Shown here: positions 8,361 to 16,918 of the stretch, piece by piece
Numbering within the stretch: position 1 is the first letter of the stretch
Layout: each line of letters begins with the position of its first letter
DNA from: DATBFU01 sp035498405
Lineage (GTDB): Bacteria > Acidobacteriota > Thermoanaerobaculia > UBA5066 > Gp7-AA6
Length of the DNA stretch: 45,786 bases
Assembly: GCA_035498405.1 (NCBI GenBank)
Contig: DATKAE010000139.1
Coordinates: 1-45,786 of the forward strand
Direction of reading: 5' to 3'
Notes under the pieces: model-generated
Database searches by the model: none
The model's input: the letters and a program-made list of their open reading frames with translations, nothing else
What the model was told of the DNA's origin: nothing
Translations under genes and position numbers: made by a program

Positions 8361-9134
8361 ATGAGCTACGAGTTTCTGAAGACGGGCGTGGAGGAGCGCG
8401 TCGGCTGGATCGAGTACCAGCGCCCGCCACTCAACGCGATCGACTGGAAGATGCTCGGCGAGATTCCGCGGGCACTGGACGCCTTTCTGCAGGACGAGGG
8501 TGTCCGCGTCATCGTCTTCGCGAGCGCGCTCGAGAAATATTTCTCGACGGGCGCGGATCTCCGCGTCCTGCAGGCGATGGGGCCGGAGGAGATGCAGAAG
8601 TGGGTCCAGGGCTGTCACTCCATCGTCCGCCGGTTGCGTCGAGCGCAGAAGCCGCTCCTCGCCGCGATTGCCGGGACCGCTGTCGGTGGGGGACTGGAAA
8701 TCGTCCTGCACTGTGACGTCCGCTTCGCCGCGGCGAGCGCCCGGCTCGGGCAGCCGGAAATCAACATCGCGTTCATCCCCCCTGTCGGTACCACGCAGTC
8801 CTTACCCAGGCTCCTCGGACGTCCACGGGCCCTGCGGTTCCTCTACGAAGGGACGCTCGTGACGGCCGAGGAAGCCCGCGAGATGGGGCTCGTCGACTTC
8901 GTCGTGTCTCCGGAACGGCTCCGCGAAGAAGTTCAGAAATATGGGGCTGCTCTCGCGAGCAAGCCCGCGGCGGCCCTGGCGGCCATCCGCCGCTGTATCA
9001 CGACGGGGCTCGAGATGCCCTTCGAAGAGGCGCTGGCCCTCGAGCTCGAGGCGGCGGTCCACCTGGCCGGCACTCCCGACTTCTCCGAGGGGCTCAGCGC
9101 CTTTTTCGAGAAACGGCCGCCGAGATGGGAGTAG
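8361..9134 (+). CDS. Enoyl-CoA hydratase/isomerase family protein
   Basis: A crotonase-fold enzyme, most likely hydrating an enoyl-CoA in beta-oxidation or a related pathway. It is 257 residues long. The oxyanion-hole segments (ASALEKYFSTGADL; AGTAVGGGLEIVLHCD) are present, and both catalytic glutamates of hydratases have counterparts, in GGGLEIV and in GQPEINIAF. The following GAGGTQRL of classical hydratases reads PVGTTQSL here. I start it at the ATG at 8361, where homology begins, with GAGAGGAG upstream; the frame stays open further upstream, but that extension lacks family similarity. Its last 41 bases overlap the end of the convergent GNAT-like gene. Confidence 0.9.
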   Translation: MSYEFLKTGVEERVGWIEYQRPPLNAIDWKMLGEIPRALDAFLQDEGVRVIVFASALEKYFSTGADLRVLQAMGPEEMQKWVQGCHSIVRRLRRAQKPLLAAIAGTAVGGGLEIVLHCDVRFAAASARLGQPEINIAFIPPVGTTQSLPRLLGRPRALRFLYEGTLVTAEEAREMGLVDFVVSPERLREEVQKYGAALASKPAAALAAIRRCITTGLEMPFEEALALELEAAVHLAGTPDFSEGLSAFFEKRPPRWE

Positions 9135-10839
9135 GCGACGGGGCGGAGGAGTCCGATTCGCTTCGCTCCGCGAGCCGGCGAACGGTTTGACGCAGTCGCC
9201 GATGGCGATCGAACCGCGCAACGAAGTCGGACTCGCGCACGGCCCCTTTCGCTCGGACGACCGCGGCTAGCGCTGCCCGGTTGGCCACGCTCCAGCGCTC
9301 GATCCCCGGCAGCGAGCAGACAAACGGGGCCCACCGCCGCCACGCCAGGCGCTCGCCGGCCGGCAACCGGTGAAGCGAGCGCAACCCGAGGAGCCGAGCG
9401 GCTCGCGCGGCGAGCTCCCGTTCGGCCCGCCCGCGGCCCGACCCGTAATGCTCGGCGAGGAAGCGGGTCACGTGCATTCCCACATTGCCCAACGGCAGGA
9501 TCTCGAGGACGTCCTCGCGCCGGTGCGCCCCGTAGAAGAACACTGGCGCGGCGGCGAGCTCTCGCAGGGTTCGCGTGGTGGAGCGATGGCTCGGTCTCGT
9601 CCGCGTGAGCCGAAGCTCGCGCCGCATGAGACGCAGCACTCTTCGATCCCGCGGCCGGAAACCGAGCTTCTGGTAGAACCACCAGGCGCCCGACTGGATC
9701 GCTTCCGGGTTGTCGTCGCCGATCTGGTACGGCGCCAGGCAGAAGACGTCGGAGCCAAACAGGTGCCGCGCGCAGGCCACGAGCCGCCCGAACACATGTG
9801 CGCCCTCTCCGCCGCGGAACGTCTCCGAGATGTTGTAGGCGAGCTCCGATGAGCCAAAGAGGGTGGCGACCGTTCCGTAGCCGAGCGGCACGCCGTTCTT
9901 GAGGACGACGAAGCCATAGAGGGTCTCGAGCATCAGGCGGCGGTCGGGCGTGAAACCGATGAAGACGAAGACGAGGTTGAGGCCGCAATCGACGAGACGC
10001 ACATCCTCGTGGCTCGCGTACGAGAAGACGTCGAGATCGCGGTCCATGGAAACCATCATGGATCGCGCGAGGTGGATGAGCTCCTTGGCCTCGGCGCGGG
10101 TCGCGGCTCGAACGGAGACCGGTGGACGCTGGAGCTCATCGAGAAGCGAAGGCCGCTCGCGCCGCAACGGTCCGGTCTGCCAGTGGACTCTGTGTTGGCG
10201 AAACTTCAGCCGGGTCCTCGCCGGCGTGTCCGGCCCCGGCGCGAGAATGAGGGGCGGGTCGAGCGCGTCGTAGAGCATCTCGTGCAGTCGCCCGTCCAGG
10301 TGCAAGGCGCGGAAGCGACGCACGAGGAAGGCCGCGTCCGTCTCGGACGGCCCCTTCATGTGCGCGATCCACTCGCGCACGGACAGCGTCAGTTCGTCGA
10401 GCCCGAGGGTCTCGCAAAAGAGCGCGAACCTCTCGAGGTAGGGCTCGAGGTCATCGGCTCTCTTGAACTCTCGCCAATCGACGCTCAGGCTGTCGCCCCA
10501 CCGCTTTGCCAGCCAGATCGCCGCCTCCGCAAAGAAGGAGATGTAGATCGACGTGCCGGCAATGCCGGAATTGGCGAGCGCCTTGCGGTGCCGCCGCAGG
10601 TCGGGCCGCTGGTCGAAGCCCGCAAGCATCTCTTCGACCTGGGCCAGAACCGCCGCATCGTCGGGATACGCGCGCAAGAAGCAAAGCACCTCGTGCAGAC
10701 GGCGTACCTGGCGCGCCGTCTCGAGCCGCGACACGCGCAGGCCTTCGAGCAGCTCGAGCTTGCGACTCGCCGCGTCTCCTCCGAATGTCGCCTTTCGGGC
10801 CTCGAGCTCTGCGAGGAGCTTCGATCGAGAACCGGCCAT
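9094..10839 (-). CDS. Large protein with a GNAT-like acetyltransferase domain
   Basis: A 581-residue protein. The first ~250 residues are helix-rich and unrecognised. Residues ~255-440 look like a GNAT domain: VSVRAATRAEAKELI as the first strand, YGFVVLKNGVPLGYGTVATLF as the central strands, and SGAWWFYQKLGFRPRD as the C-terminal motif. The classical R/QxxGxG/A acetyl-CoA loop is not clear; FRGGEGAHVFGRL may take its place. The C-terminal ~140 residues are Arg-rich. The ATG at 10839 has a clear GGGAGGG site. The gene is convergent with, and overlaps, the enoyl-CoA hydratase. Function is unknown; protein or small-molecule acylation is one possibility. Confidence 0.75.
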   Translation of the reverse strand: MAGSRSKLLAELEARKATFGGDAASRKLELLEGLRVSRLETARQVRRLHEVLCFLRAYPDDAAVLAQVEEMLAGFDQRPDLRRHRKALANSGIAGTSIYISFFAEAAIWLAKRWGDSLSVDWREFKRADDLEPYLERFALFCETLGLDELTLSVREWIAHMKGPSETDAAFLVRRFRALHLDGRLHEMLYDALDPPLILAPGPDTPARTRLKFRQHRVHWQTGPLRRERPSLLDELQRPPVSVRAATRAEAKELIHLARSMMVSMDRDLDVFSYASHEDVRLVDCGLNLVFVFIGFTPDRRLMLETLYGFVVLKNGVPLGYGTVATLFGSSELAYNISETFRGGEGAHVFGRLVACARHLFGSDVFCLAPYQIGDDNPEAIQSGAWWFYQKLGFRPRDRRVLRLMRRELRLTRTRPSHRSTTRTLRELAAAPVFFYGAHRREDVLEILPLGNVGMHVTRFLAEHYGSGRGRAERELAARAARLLGLRSLHRLPAGERLAWRRWAPFVCSLPGIERWSVANRAALAAVVRAKGAVRESDFVARFDRHRRLRQTVRRLAERSESDSSAPSPTPISAAVSRKRR

Positions 10840-10978
10840 GCTTCCCTCCCCGACGAACGGCCAGGCGAACACGACCGGGCTCGGACCCGCCTGGACAGAC
10901 GACCGCCTCGGCGAGATTCTAGGTCGTGCCCGGCGCTCGAGCGGCAATCCAGCCCGTGGTCCGGTGCGGACCGGGTGT

Positions 10979-11839
10979 CTAGACGGGAAAGAGCGCCGCC
11001 GCGTTGTCGAAGAGGATCTTCCGCTTGACCGCCTCCGGAAGCGAAAGAGACAGAAAGTCCTCGACGTTCTGGCGCATCGACTCGACACCCTTCGACGGCC
11101 AGTCGGTGCCCCACAGGACGCGGTCGGCGATCTCCGGAAGCCGCGGGAGAACCTCCAGAAGCTTCTTCGGCGGGATGCTCGAGATGTCGAGAAGGACGTT
11201 CGGATGCCGTCGGAGGAGGAAGAACGCCGTGTCGTACCAGAGAGGGCGGCCGGCGTGGCAGAGGACGAGGGTGGTCTCGGGGAAGTCGACCGCCACGTCG
11301 TCGCACGCCATCGGATCCGCGTAAACATTGCGGGCGCCGGGGAAGACTGACGTCCCCGTGTGGATGAAGACCGGCCGCTTTGCCTCGCCCGCCAGCCGGT
11401 AGACATCGGCCAGAGAGGGGCAATCGAGCCTGTAGGCGTTGGCCGCCATCTCCATGTGGGGCGGGTGCAGCTTGATCGCGCCGAGGCGGTGAACGTCGAG
11501 TAGCCTCTTCATGTCGGAAGCGACGTCCCGGGAGTGCCGGGGGTGGATTCCCCCGACCGGGACGAGCCGGTCGCGGTGGCCTTCGACGTAGCGAGCGACC
11601 CAGGGGTTGACGAGGTCGGTGATCCCGATGACCTCGGGAGCCACGGAGTTGATCAGTGCCGCGCGCGCGATCCCCTGAGAGTCCATCGTCTTCAGGAGCT
11701 CGTCCGCCGAGCCGACGATCCTTCCGAGCAGATCCAGGTCGTCCCGCCCGCTCAACATGACGCGGCGGGCTCTCTCCTTCATCTGGTCGTACGGGCCGAC
11801 GTGGATGTGGGCGTCGAAGACCGGAGAGACCGAAAGCAC
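10979..11839 (-). CDS. Amidohydrolase-2 family metal-dependent hydrolase
   Basis: A 286-residue TIM-barrel hydrolase or decarboxylase of the Amidohydro_2 group (ACMSD/TIM-barrel fold type). The metal-binding HxH is in VFDAHIHVGPYD at the N-terminus. Later histidines (AIKLHPPH, TLVLCHAGR) and the terminal aspartate (VLWGTDWPS) complete the usual metal site. The GTG at 11839 is needed to include the HxH motif. A TATCAT box 7 bases upstream, without a Shine-Dalgarno, suggests a leaderless transcript. Only 14 bp separate its start from that of the divergent acyltransferase. The substrate is unknown. Confidence 0.85.
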   Translation of the reverse strand: MLSVSPVFDAHIHVGPYDQMKERARRVMLSGRDDLDLLGRIVGSADELLKTMDSQGIARAALINSVAPEVIGITDLVNPWVARYVEGHRDRLVPVGGIHPRHSRDVASDMKRLLDVHRLGAIKLHPPHMEMAANAYRLDCPSLADVYRLAGEAKRPVFIHTGTSVFPGARNVYADPMACDDVAVDFPETTLVLCHAGRPLWYDTAFFLLRRHPNVLLDISSIPPKKLLEVLPRLPEIADRVLWGTDWPSKGVESMRQNVEDFLSLSLPEAVKRKILFDNAAALFPV

Positions 11840-11846
11840 GCGGGGG

Positions 11847-11852
11847 ATGATA
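11847..11852 (-). promoter_or_regulatory. -10-like box, probable leaderless start of the amidohydrolase
   Basis: TATCAT on the minus strand ends 7 bp before the GTG at 11839. The box lies within the 14 bp between two divergent start codons. Confidence 0.45.
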
Positions 11853-11853
11853 G

Positions 11854-14490
11854 ATGATAGCGGACCGCATGCGAGCTCTGCATCTGCCGCCGACCTACCA
11901 GGACTCCGCGGAATCCGGCCGTCTGATCCTGCGTGATGGATCGACCGCCTTCATCCGCCTGTCGGAGCCGAGAGACCTCGAGGCCCTGCGGGAGTTCTTC
12001 CATCAACTGTCGCCGGAATCGAAGCGGCGCCGCTTCTTCTCGATCGCCGACCCTCCCGAAGCGCTGCTGACTCGCCTCTGCGATTCATCCAATCCACGGT
12101 CCCAGCTGACGTTGATCGTGAGCCGCACCGTCGCCGGCGTCTCCCGGATCATTGCGACCGGCTCCTACGCGGCGCGCGACGCTTCGAGCGCCGAGGTCGC
12201 CTTCGCGGTCGAGGACGAATTCCAGGGCAGGGGCCTGGGGGGCCTCCTGCTCGAGCGGCTGGCCCTCCTGGCGGCCCGGCACGGCTTCGTGCGCTTCTGG
12301 GCCCTGACCCGCCTGGAGAACAAGCTGATGCTCGAGACGTTCCGCCACTCGGGCTTTCCGCTCCACTCGAAGATCGAGGACGAGTGCGTCGAGATCGACT
12401 TTTCCGTCGCTCCGAGCGAGGACAGCGTCAGCCAATCCGAGATGCGGGACCGCGTTTTCACCACCGCCTCGCTCCATCCCTTCTTCCAGCCGCGGTCCGT
12501 AGCGGTCATCGGCGCCTCTCGAGACAGATCCAGCCTCGGCTACCGCATCCTCGACGCCCTCGTGACCGGAGGCTTTCGCGGTCCGATCTACGCGGTGAAC
12601 CCCAACGCGACACGCGTCAACTCGATCCCGGCATATCCCTCGGCGCGAGAGCTTCCGGCGGGGACGGATCTCGCCGTGGTGGCCATTCCGCGCGAACAGG
12701 TGCTCTCGGCCGTGGACGACTGCGGGGCAGCCGGCATCCGGGCGCTCGTCGTCATCACGGCGGGATTCGCCGAGGCGGACGCGACGGGGCGCGCTCTTCA
12801 GGAGAGTCTCCTCGAAAAAGCGCGCGGCCTCGGGATACGGGTCGTCGGGCCCAACTCCATGGGTCTCGTCAACGCCGACCCGGAGGTGCGACTCAACGCC
12901 TCGGTCTCTTCCGCTTTGCCGCCCGGTGGGAGCGTGGCGATGTCGTCACAGAGCGGCGCGCTGGGTGTTGCCATGCTCGCGCTGGCCCGGCAGCGCCACG
13001 TGGGCGTCTCGACGTTCATCAGCATCGGAAACAAGGTCGACATTTCGAGCAACGATCTGCTGCAGTACTGGCGGGGTGATGAGGCGACGCGGGTGATCCT
13101 CCTGTACCTCGAATCCTTCGGGAATCCGCGCCGGTTCGCGCGGATTGCGCGCGGTGTGAGCCGGTCCAAGCCGATCGTCGCCGTCAAAGCGGGGCGCCGG
13201 GCGGCCGGACCAGGCGCCCCGGCCCTGCCGGCAAGCGACGCCGCGGTGGACGCTCTCTTCCGGCAGACGGGCGTCATCCGGGCCGAGACGCTGGACGAGA
13301 TGTTCGATCTCGCGGCCGCGCTCGAGCGCCAGCCGCTGCCGGCGGGACGCCGTGTCGCGATCCTCTCGGACGGGGGTGGCCCGGGTCTTCTCTGCGCGGG
13401 CGCGTGCGAGGCGGCGCGGCTGTCGGTGCCCGCGCTGTCGGATCCGACGAGGGAGCGGCTGGCGGCCTTCCTCCCGACGACGACGATTGCCAATCCGCTG
13501 GAGCTGGTCTTCTCGTCGTCGCCGGAGCCGTACGCCAGGGCCGTCGAGACGCTGCTTCAGGCTTCCGAGGTGGATGCCTTGATCGCGATCCACACGCCGT
13601 TTGACGTAAACGGCTCGGCCCCCATGCTCGAGGCAATCCGGCGAGGCGTCGCCGCGGGGCGCTTGGCGGGGGCAGCGGGCAAGCCGGTCCTCGCGTGTCT
13701 GGTGGCGGAGGACGAGGCGGGCACGCCGCTGGTCCTCGCCGGCGAGAGCATCCCCACCTACGCCTTACCGGAGTCGGCCGCGCGGGTGCTCGGGAAGATC
13801 GCGGCGTATGCAGAGTGGCGCAGAGGCCCGCACGGAATCATTCCCGACTTCGAGGACATCGCCCCGGCCTCCGCGCGAGCAACCTGCCGGAGGGCGATCG
13901 CGTCGCGCGGAGCCGGCTGGCTCTCGGCGGAGGAGGCGACCGCGGTCCTTACCGCCATGCGACTTCCGGTGGCTCCGAAAGCCCTCGCGGGAACGGCTGG
14001 AGCAGTCGCGGAGCCGGCGGTCGGGCAGCCGATGGCCGGAGCAGGCGTCGAGGTGAGGGTGGGAATGGTGGAGGACCCTTCCCTCGGGCCGCTCATCACG
14101 TTCGGACTGGGCGGGATCCATGTGGAGGTGATCGCCGACGTGAGCGTGCGGGTGACGCCCTTGACGGACCGCGCGGCCGCCGGCATGGTGCGGGAGATCC
14201 GGGGCTATCCCCTGCTCGAGGGATATCGAGGTCACCCCCCGGCGGACATCGAGGCCGTGCACGACGTGCTCTTGCGCGTCTCCCGCCTGGTCGAGGAGGT
14301 GCCCGATATCGCGGAGCTGACGCTCAGCCCGATCCGCGTTGGGCGTCCCGGCGAGGGCTGCCGCATCGCCGACTCGCGCATCCGCGTGGCGCTCCCTCGG
14401 AGGGGACAGGCTGCCCGGTACACTACGGCGTCGCCCATAGGCGTCGAGAGTCCGATCATTGAAGGAGCAGCGCATGACCGAGACCGCTGA
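11854..14490 (+). CDS. Pat-type protein acyltransferase: GNAT fused to a degenerate ADP-forming acyl-CoA synthetase
   Basis: An 878-residue protein. Residues ~20-185 are a GNAT domain with the acetyl-CoA loop QGRGLGG (124-130). From ~205 a CoA-binding domain (PRSVAVIGASRDRSSLG) and ligase-CoA domains follow, as in Pat/PatZ lysine acetyltransferases, which acetylate metabolic enzymes such as acetyl-CoA synthetase. The GNAT-first order matches actinobacterial Pat proteins. The catalytic His segment of true synthetases (SHTxxLAG) is replaced by GAPALPASD. The C-terminal ATP-grasp lacks roughly 55-60 residues, including the nucleotide-binding Lys/His stretch. The synthetase part is therefore probably a regulatory acyl-CoA sensor. 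The start at 11854 follows GGGGGA; the ATG at 11869 is an alternative. Confidence 0.88.
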   Translation: MIADRMRALHLPPTYQDSAESGRLILRDGSTAFIRLSEPRDLEALREFFHQLSPESKRRRFFSIADPPEALLTRLCDSSNPRSQLTLIVSRTVAGVSRIIATGSYAARDASSAEVAFAVEDEFQGRGLGGLLLERLALLAARHGFVRFWALTRLENKLMLETFRHSGFPLHSKIEDECVEIDFSVAPSEDSVSQSEMRDRVFTTASLHPFFQPRSVAVIGASRDRSSLGYRILDALVTGGFRGPIYAVNPNATRVNSIPAYPSARELPAGTDLAVVAIPREQVLSAVDDCGAAGIRALVVITAGFAEADATGRALQESLLEKARGLGIRVVGPNSMGLVNADPEVRLNASVSSALPPGGSVAMSSQSGALGVAMLALARQRHVGVSTFISIGNKVDISSNDLLQYWRGDEATRVILLYLESFGNPRRFARIARGVSRSKPIVAVKAGRRAAGPGAPALPASDAAVDALFRQTGVIRAETLDEMFDLAAALERQPLPAGRRVAILSDGGGPGLLCAGACEAARLSVPALSDPTRERLAAFLPTTTIANPLELVFSSSPEPYARAVETLLQASEVDALIAIHTPFDVNGSAPMLEAIRRGVAAGRLAGAAGKPVLACLVAEDEAGTPLVLAGESIPTYALPESAARVLGKIAAYAEWRRGPHGIIPDFEDIAPASARATCRRAIASRGAGWLSAEEATAVLTAMRLPVAPKALAGTAGAVAEPAVGQPMAGAGVEVRVGMVEDPSLGPLITFGLGGIHVEVIADVSVRVTPLTDRAAAGMVREIRGYPLLEGYRGHPPADIEAVHDVLLRVSRLVEEVPDIAELTLSPIRVGRPGEGCRIADSRIRVALPRRGQAARYTTASPIGVESPIIEGAAHDRDR

Positions 14491-14920
14491 CCACGGCTGG
14501 CTGTGTCAGAGAATCGTCGAGGACAGCCCGATAGCGATCCTGTTCGCCGATCGCGACGGGAAGATCCGCCTCTGGAACGGGGGAGCCGAAACCATGTTCG
14601 GCTACCCGGCGCAGGAGGCGCTCGGACAGTCGCTTGACCTGATCGTTCCCGAGCGCCAGAGAGCCCGGCACTGGGAGGGTTGGGAGAAGGTCATGGCGAC
14701 CGGGGTCACCAAGTATGGCCGGGACGCCTTGGCGGTCCCGGCTTTGAAGAAGGACGGCTCTCGGATCTCGATCGAGTTCAACATCGTCCTGCTTCGCGCG
14801 CCGAGCGGGGAGCTGCTGGGCGCGGCCGCCCTGATCCAGGACGTCACCGCCCGCTGGCAGCAGCAGAAGGAGATGAGGGCGCGCCTTGCGGCCCTCGAGG
14901 CCAAGAGCGGGGGAGCCTGA
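14474..14920 (+). CDS. Stand-alone PAS domain protein
   Basis: A 148-residue protein made of one PAS domain (SPIAILFADRDGKIRLWNGG, AETMFGYPAQEALGQSL, IPERQR-like LIVPERQRARHWEG, KKDGSRISIEF, LIQDVTARWQQQ) and a short C-terminal coiled coil. There is no kinase, cyclase or DNA-binding output domain, so it must act through a partner. The ATG at 14474 has an AAGGAG site six bases upstream and overlaps the end of the acyltransferase gene by 17 bases, so the two are probably coupled. A TTG at 14459 is a weaker alternative start. The ligand is unknown. Confidence 0.85.
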   Translation: MTETADHGWLCQRIVEDSPIAILFADRDGKIRLWNGGAETMFGYPAQEALGQSLDLIVPERQRARHWEGWEKVMATGVTKYGRDALAVPALKKDGSRISIEFNIVLLRAPSGELLGAAALIQDVTARWQQQKEMRARLAALEAKSGGA

Positions 14921-14921
14921 G

Positions 14922-15650
14922 ATGGACTTTCAGCGGGTGACGGACCTGAGCGCGTCGGACGGCCACCTCATCCCCGCTTTCCTCCTCGCCCCTTCCTCGC
15001 CGCGCGGGGGCGCCGTCGTGTGCCACGGCTACGGCGGGTCCAAGGAACAGATGCTCGGGATCGCGGCGGCCGTCGCCGAGAAGGGAACGGCCGCGCTCAC
15101 GATCGACCTGTGCGGACACGGCGAGAACATGGCGCCGATCGGCCCGGCGATGCGCGACGAAGTGGAGGCCGCGATCGCTTTCGTGAGGCGGTTCGGCAAG
15201 ACGGCAGTCGTCGGTCATAGCCTGGGCGGGAGGCTGGCGCTCATGTCGTCGGCGGACGTCATGGTGGCGATGTCGCCGTCCGTCATGATCCAGATGTCAC
15301 CCCAGGGCAAGTGGATGTTCGAGAACCTGCCGAGCCCGGGTGTCCGCGAGCCCCACGCGGGGTACGTGATCGAACTGCTCGAGAAGCTGGGGCCCGTTCC
15401 GTCGCACGGCCGCCCCTGCCTCCTTCTCTACTCCGAGCGCGACATTCAGGCGCTGCTCGACGGCGCCACGGGCCTCCAGGCGCAGCTTCCCCGGGCCGAA
15501 AAGTGCCTCGTCTCCGCGGACATCCGACCGGACGTGCAGCACGAAAATGGCCTGATCCGCTACCTCCCGCGCTGGTTCAACCACAGCGAGCTGCGCTTCA
15601 ACTCGTCGGCCCGCGAGACTGCCGGCACCTGGCTGGCCGATCATCTCTAG
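14922..15650 (+). CDS. Alpha/beta-hydrolase (serine esterase/peptidase-like)
   Basis: A 242-residue cytoplasmic alpha/beta-hydrolase. The nucleophile elbow is GHSLGG with Ser100. The oxyanion segment is VVCHGYGGSKEQ near residue 35, followed by LTIDLCGHGEN. Candidate acid and base are Asp in LYSERDIQ and His in VQHENG. It resembles the dienelactone hydrolase/dipeptidyl-peptidase-like group of small hydrolases. It starts one base after the PAS stop codon, behind a GGGGGAG site, and so is in the same operon. The substrate is unknown. Confidence 0.85.
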   Translation: MDFQRVTDLSASDGHLIPAFLLAPSSPRGGAVVCHGYGGSKEQMLGIAAAVAEKGTAALTIDLCGHGENMAPIGPAMRDEVEAAIAFVRRFGKTAVVGHSLGGRLALMSSADVMVAMSPSVMIQMSPQGKWMFENLPSPGVREPHAGYVIELLEKLGPVPSHGRPCLLLYSERDIQALLDGATGLQAQLPRAEKCLVSADIRPDVQHENGLIRYLPRWFNHSELRFNSSARETAGTWLADHL

Positions 15651-15708
15651 TCGGCGCCGGCCGCGCCGGCGAGAGACCGTGCTAACCTCGCGCCATTGGG
15701 AGCCAAGC

Positions 15709-15927
15709 ATGCAGTGGGAATACTTCGATCGCATGGTCATCTTCAACGACGGGGAAGAGGGACTGGAGAGCGGGCTGGACGCCTGGATCAACGGCGCCGG
15801 TTCTGAAGGCTGGGAGCTGGTTTCCTCGGCCCCATTGATTGCGCCGAACAAGGAAGGCGTCGCCTACGGCACGATTGGCCTGCACCTGATCTTCAAGCGA
15901 CCGGTGGCGGCTCTGCAGGGAGCCTGA
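15709..15927 (+). CDS. DUF4177-like small protein
   Basis: A 72-residue protein with the DUF4177 pattern: an N-terminal WEYFDRMVIF strand, a central helix ending in GAGSEGWELVSSAP, and a C-terminal strand HLIFKRP. The family is widespread and of unknown function. The ATG at 15709 is chosen for its GGGAG site six bases upstream and because homology begins there; an upstream in-frame TTG/ATG extension is not family-like. A gene of unknown function follows 7 bases downstream. Confidence 0.75.
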   Translation: MQWEYFDRMVIFNDGEEGLESGLDAWINGAGSEGWELVSSAPLIAPNKEGVAYGTIGLHLIFKRPVAALQGA

Positions 15928-15934
15928 GGACGCC

Positions 15935-16258
15935 GTGGCCGGGTTGAAAGGCCCGGTATCGATCGAGAGCCTCTACGGCCCCCTTGGCAGCGGCGGACAG
16001 ACCTTGGCGATCAAGGATGTGGTCTATTCGGTCTCCGACCTGCTCGTGTGCATGGGACTCAACTTCGACGACAGCCGGGCCATCGACGCGCTGGCGCTGC
16101 CGGACGGGCGCTACGTGTTTCGCTATTACGACGGGCAGGATCAGCGCGTTGTCGCTGTCGAATTCGACGCCGACTTTCGCTCCCTCGGCGAGGTGCGCGA
16201 GCCGCCCCCCAAGGGGATCGGAGGCGAGGAGTACTATCCGCAACACTGCGGACACTAG
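15935..16258 (+). CDS. Conserved-looking small protein of unknown function
   Basis: A 107-residue protein I do not recognise. It has a soluble alpha/beta composition with alternating hydrophobic strands (DGRYVFRYYDGQDQRVVAVEFD) and no signal peptide or membrane segment. The GTG at 15935 follows GAGGA and lies 7 bases after the DUF4177 gene, so the two are probably co-transcribed. Codon use matches its neighbours, which supports a real gene. Confidence 0.6.
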   Translation: MAGLKGPVSIESLYGPLGSGGQTLAIKDVVYSVSDLLVCMGLNFDDSRAIDALALPDGRYVFRYYDGQDQRVVAVEFDADFRSLGEVREPPPKGIGGEEYYPQHCGH

Positions 16259-16328
16259 AGGGGACACGAGATGACGTCGAGAACCCCGGCGGCCTGCGGG
16301 ATGGGCGGATAGATAAGGAGGCAATCGG

Positions 16329-16634
16329 ATGGTCACCTTCGAGTACCGGTTCGACGTTGTCCCAGGGAAGCTGGACGAGTACGAGAAATACCTCGCGGGC
16401 GCCGGCAAGGACATCTGGCTGAAATTCCCCGGCGTCGTGGCCGTCCGAGCCTACAAGAGCATGCTGGGCGGGTCTTCCCCGCAGCGCGTGGTCCAGGTCG
16501 ACTTGGAGAGCCTCGCGGCCCTCGAGAAGATTCTGTCGGATCCGGCCTTCCGGAAGGCGAAACATGTCTTTCACGGGCTCGTCACACACCTCACCGACTC
16601 ATTGCTGGTCCCGGCGAGCGGGAAGAGCAAGTAA
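16329..16634 (+). CDS. Small protein, probable dimeric alpha/beta-barrel (ferredoxin-like) fold
   Basis: A 101-residue protein. It begins with a strand (MVTFEYRFDVVPGKLDEYEKYL) and helix typical of dimeric alpha/beta-barrel proteins such as antibiotic-biosynthesis-monooxygenase-like and EthD-like families, then VVAVRAYKSMLGG, RVVQVDLESL and a helix AALEKILSDPAFRKA. The ATG has an excellent AAGGAGG site seven bases upstream. No catalytic residue can be named. The last of three small genes before the glyoxylate operon. Confidence 0.65.
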   Translation: MVTFEYRFDVVPGKLDEYEKYLAGAGKDIWLKFPGVVAVRAYKSMLGGSSPQRVVQVDLESLAALEKILSDPAFRKAKHVFHGLVTHLTDSLLVPASGKSK

Positions 16635-16918
16635 GGATCGCCCGCGCGAGCGGGGGTGCGGCAGGCCTGACGGATTCTTCCCGGAGCGCGGTGCCGACGA
16701 GGCAATCAGGAGAGCCGCCTCCAATCCGAAATTGCATGGCCGCATGGGTTGCCGAGCGAGGCGTGGCGCCCGCAGCCGAGCGGGCCCCAGACGACACTTG
16801 CGATCCACTTCCGTTGGGAACTCGTGCACGAAGGTGCCACGACGCGTCCCTGATGCGGTGCTAAAGTCCACGCCACAGACCGTGCGCCAGCGCGGAGCTG
16901 GCATCGGGAGGTCCACGG
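16635..16918 (+). other. Intergenic region before the glyoxylate-shunt operon
   Basis: I see no gene in these 284 bp. Just after the preceding stop there is a short inverted repeat, CCCGC-GCGA-GCGGG (16640-16653), without a T-run. A TAAAGT box (16862-16867) lies 51 bp before the malate synthase ATG and could be its -10 element; no -35 match is evident. Confidence 0.4.
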
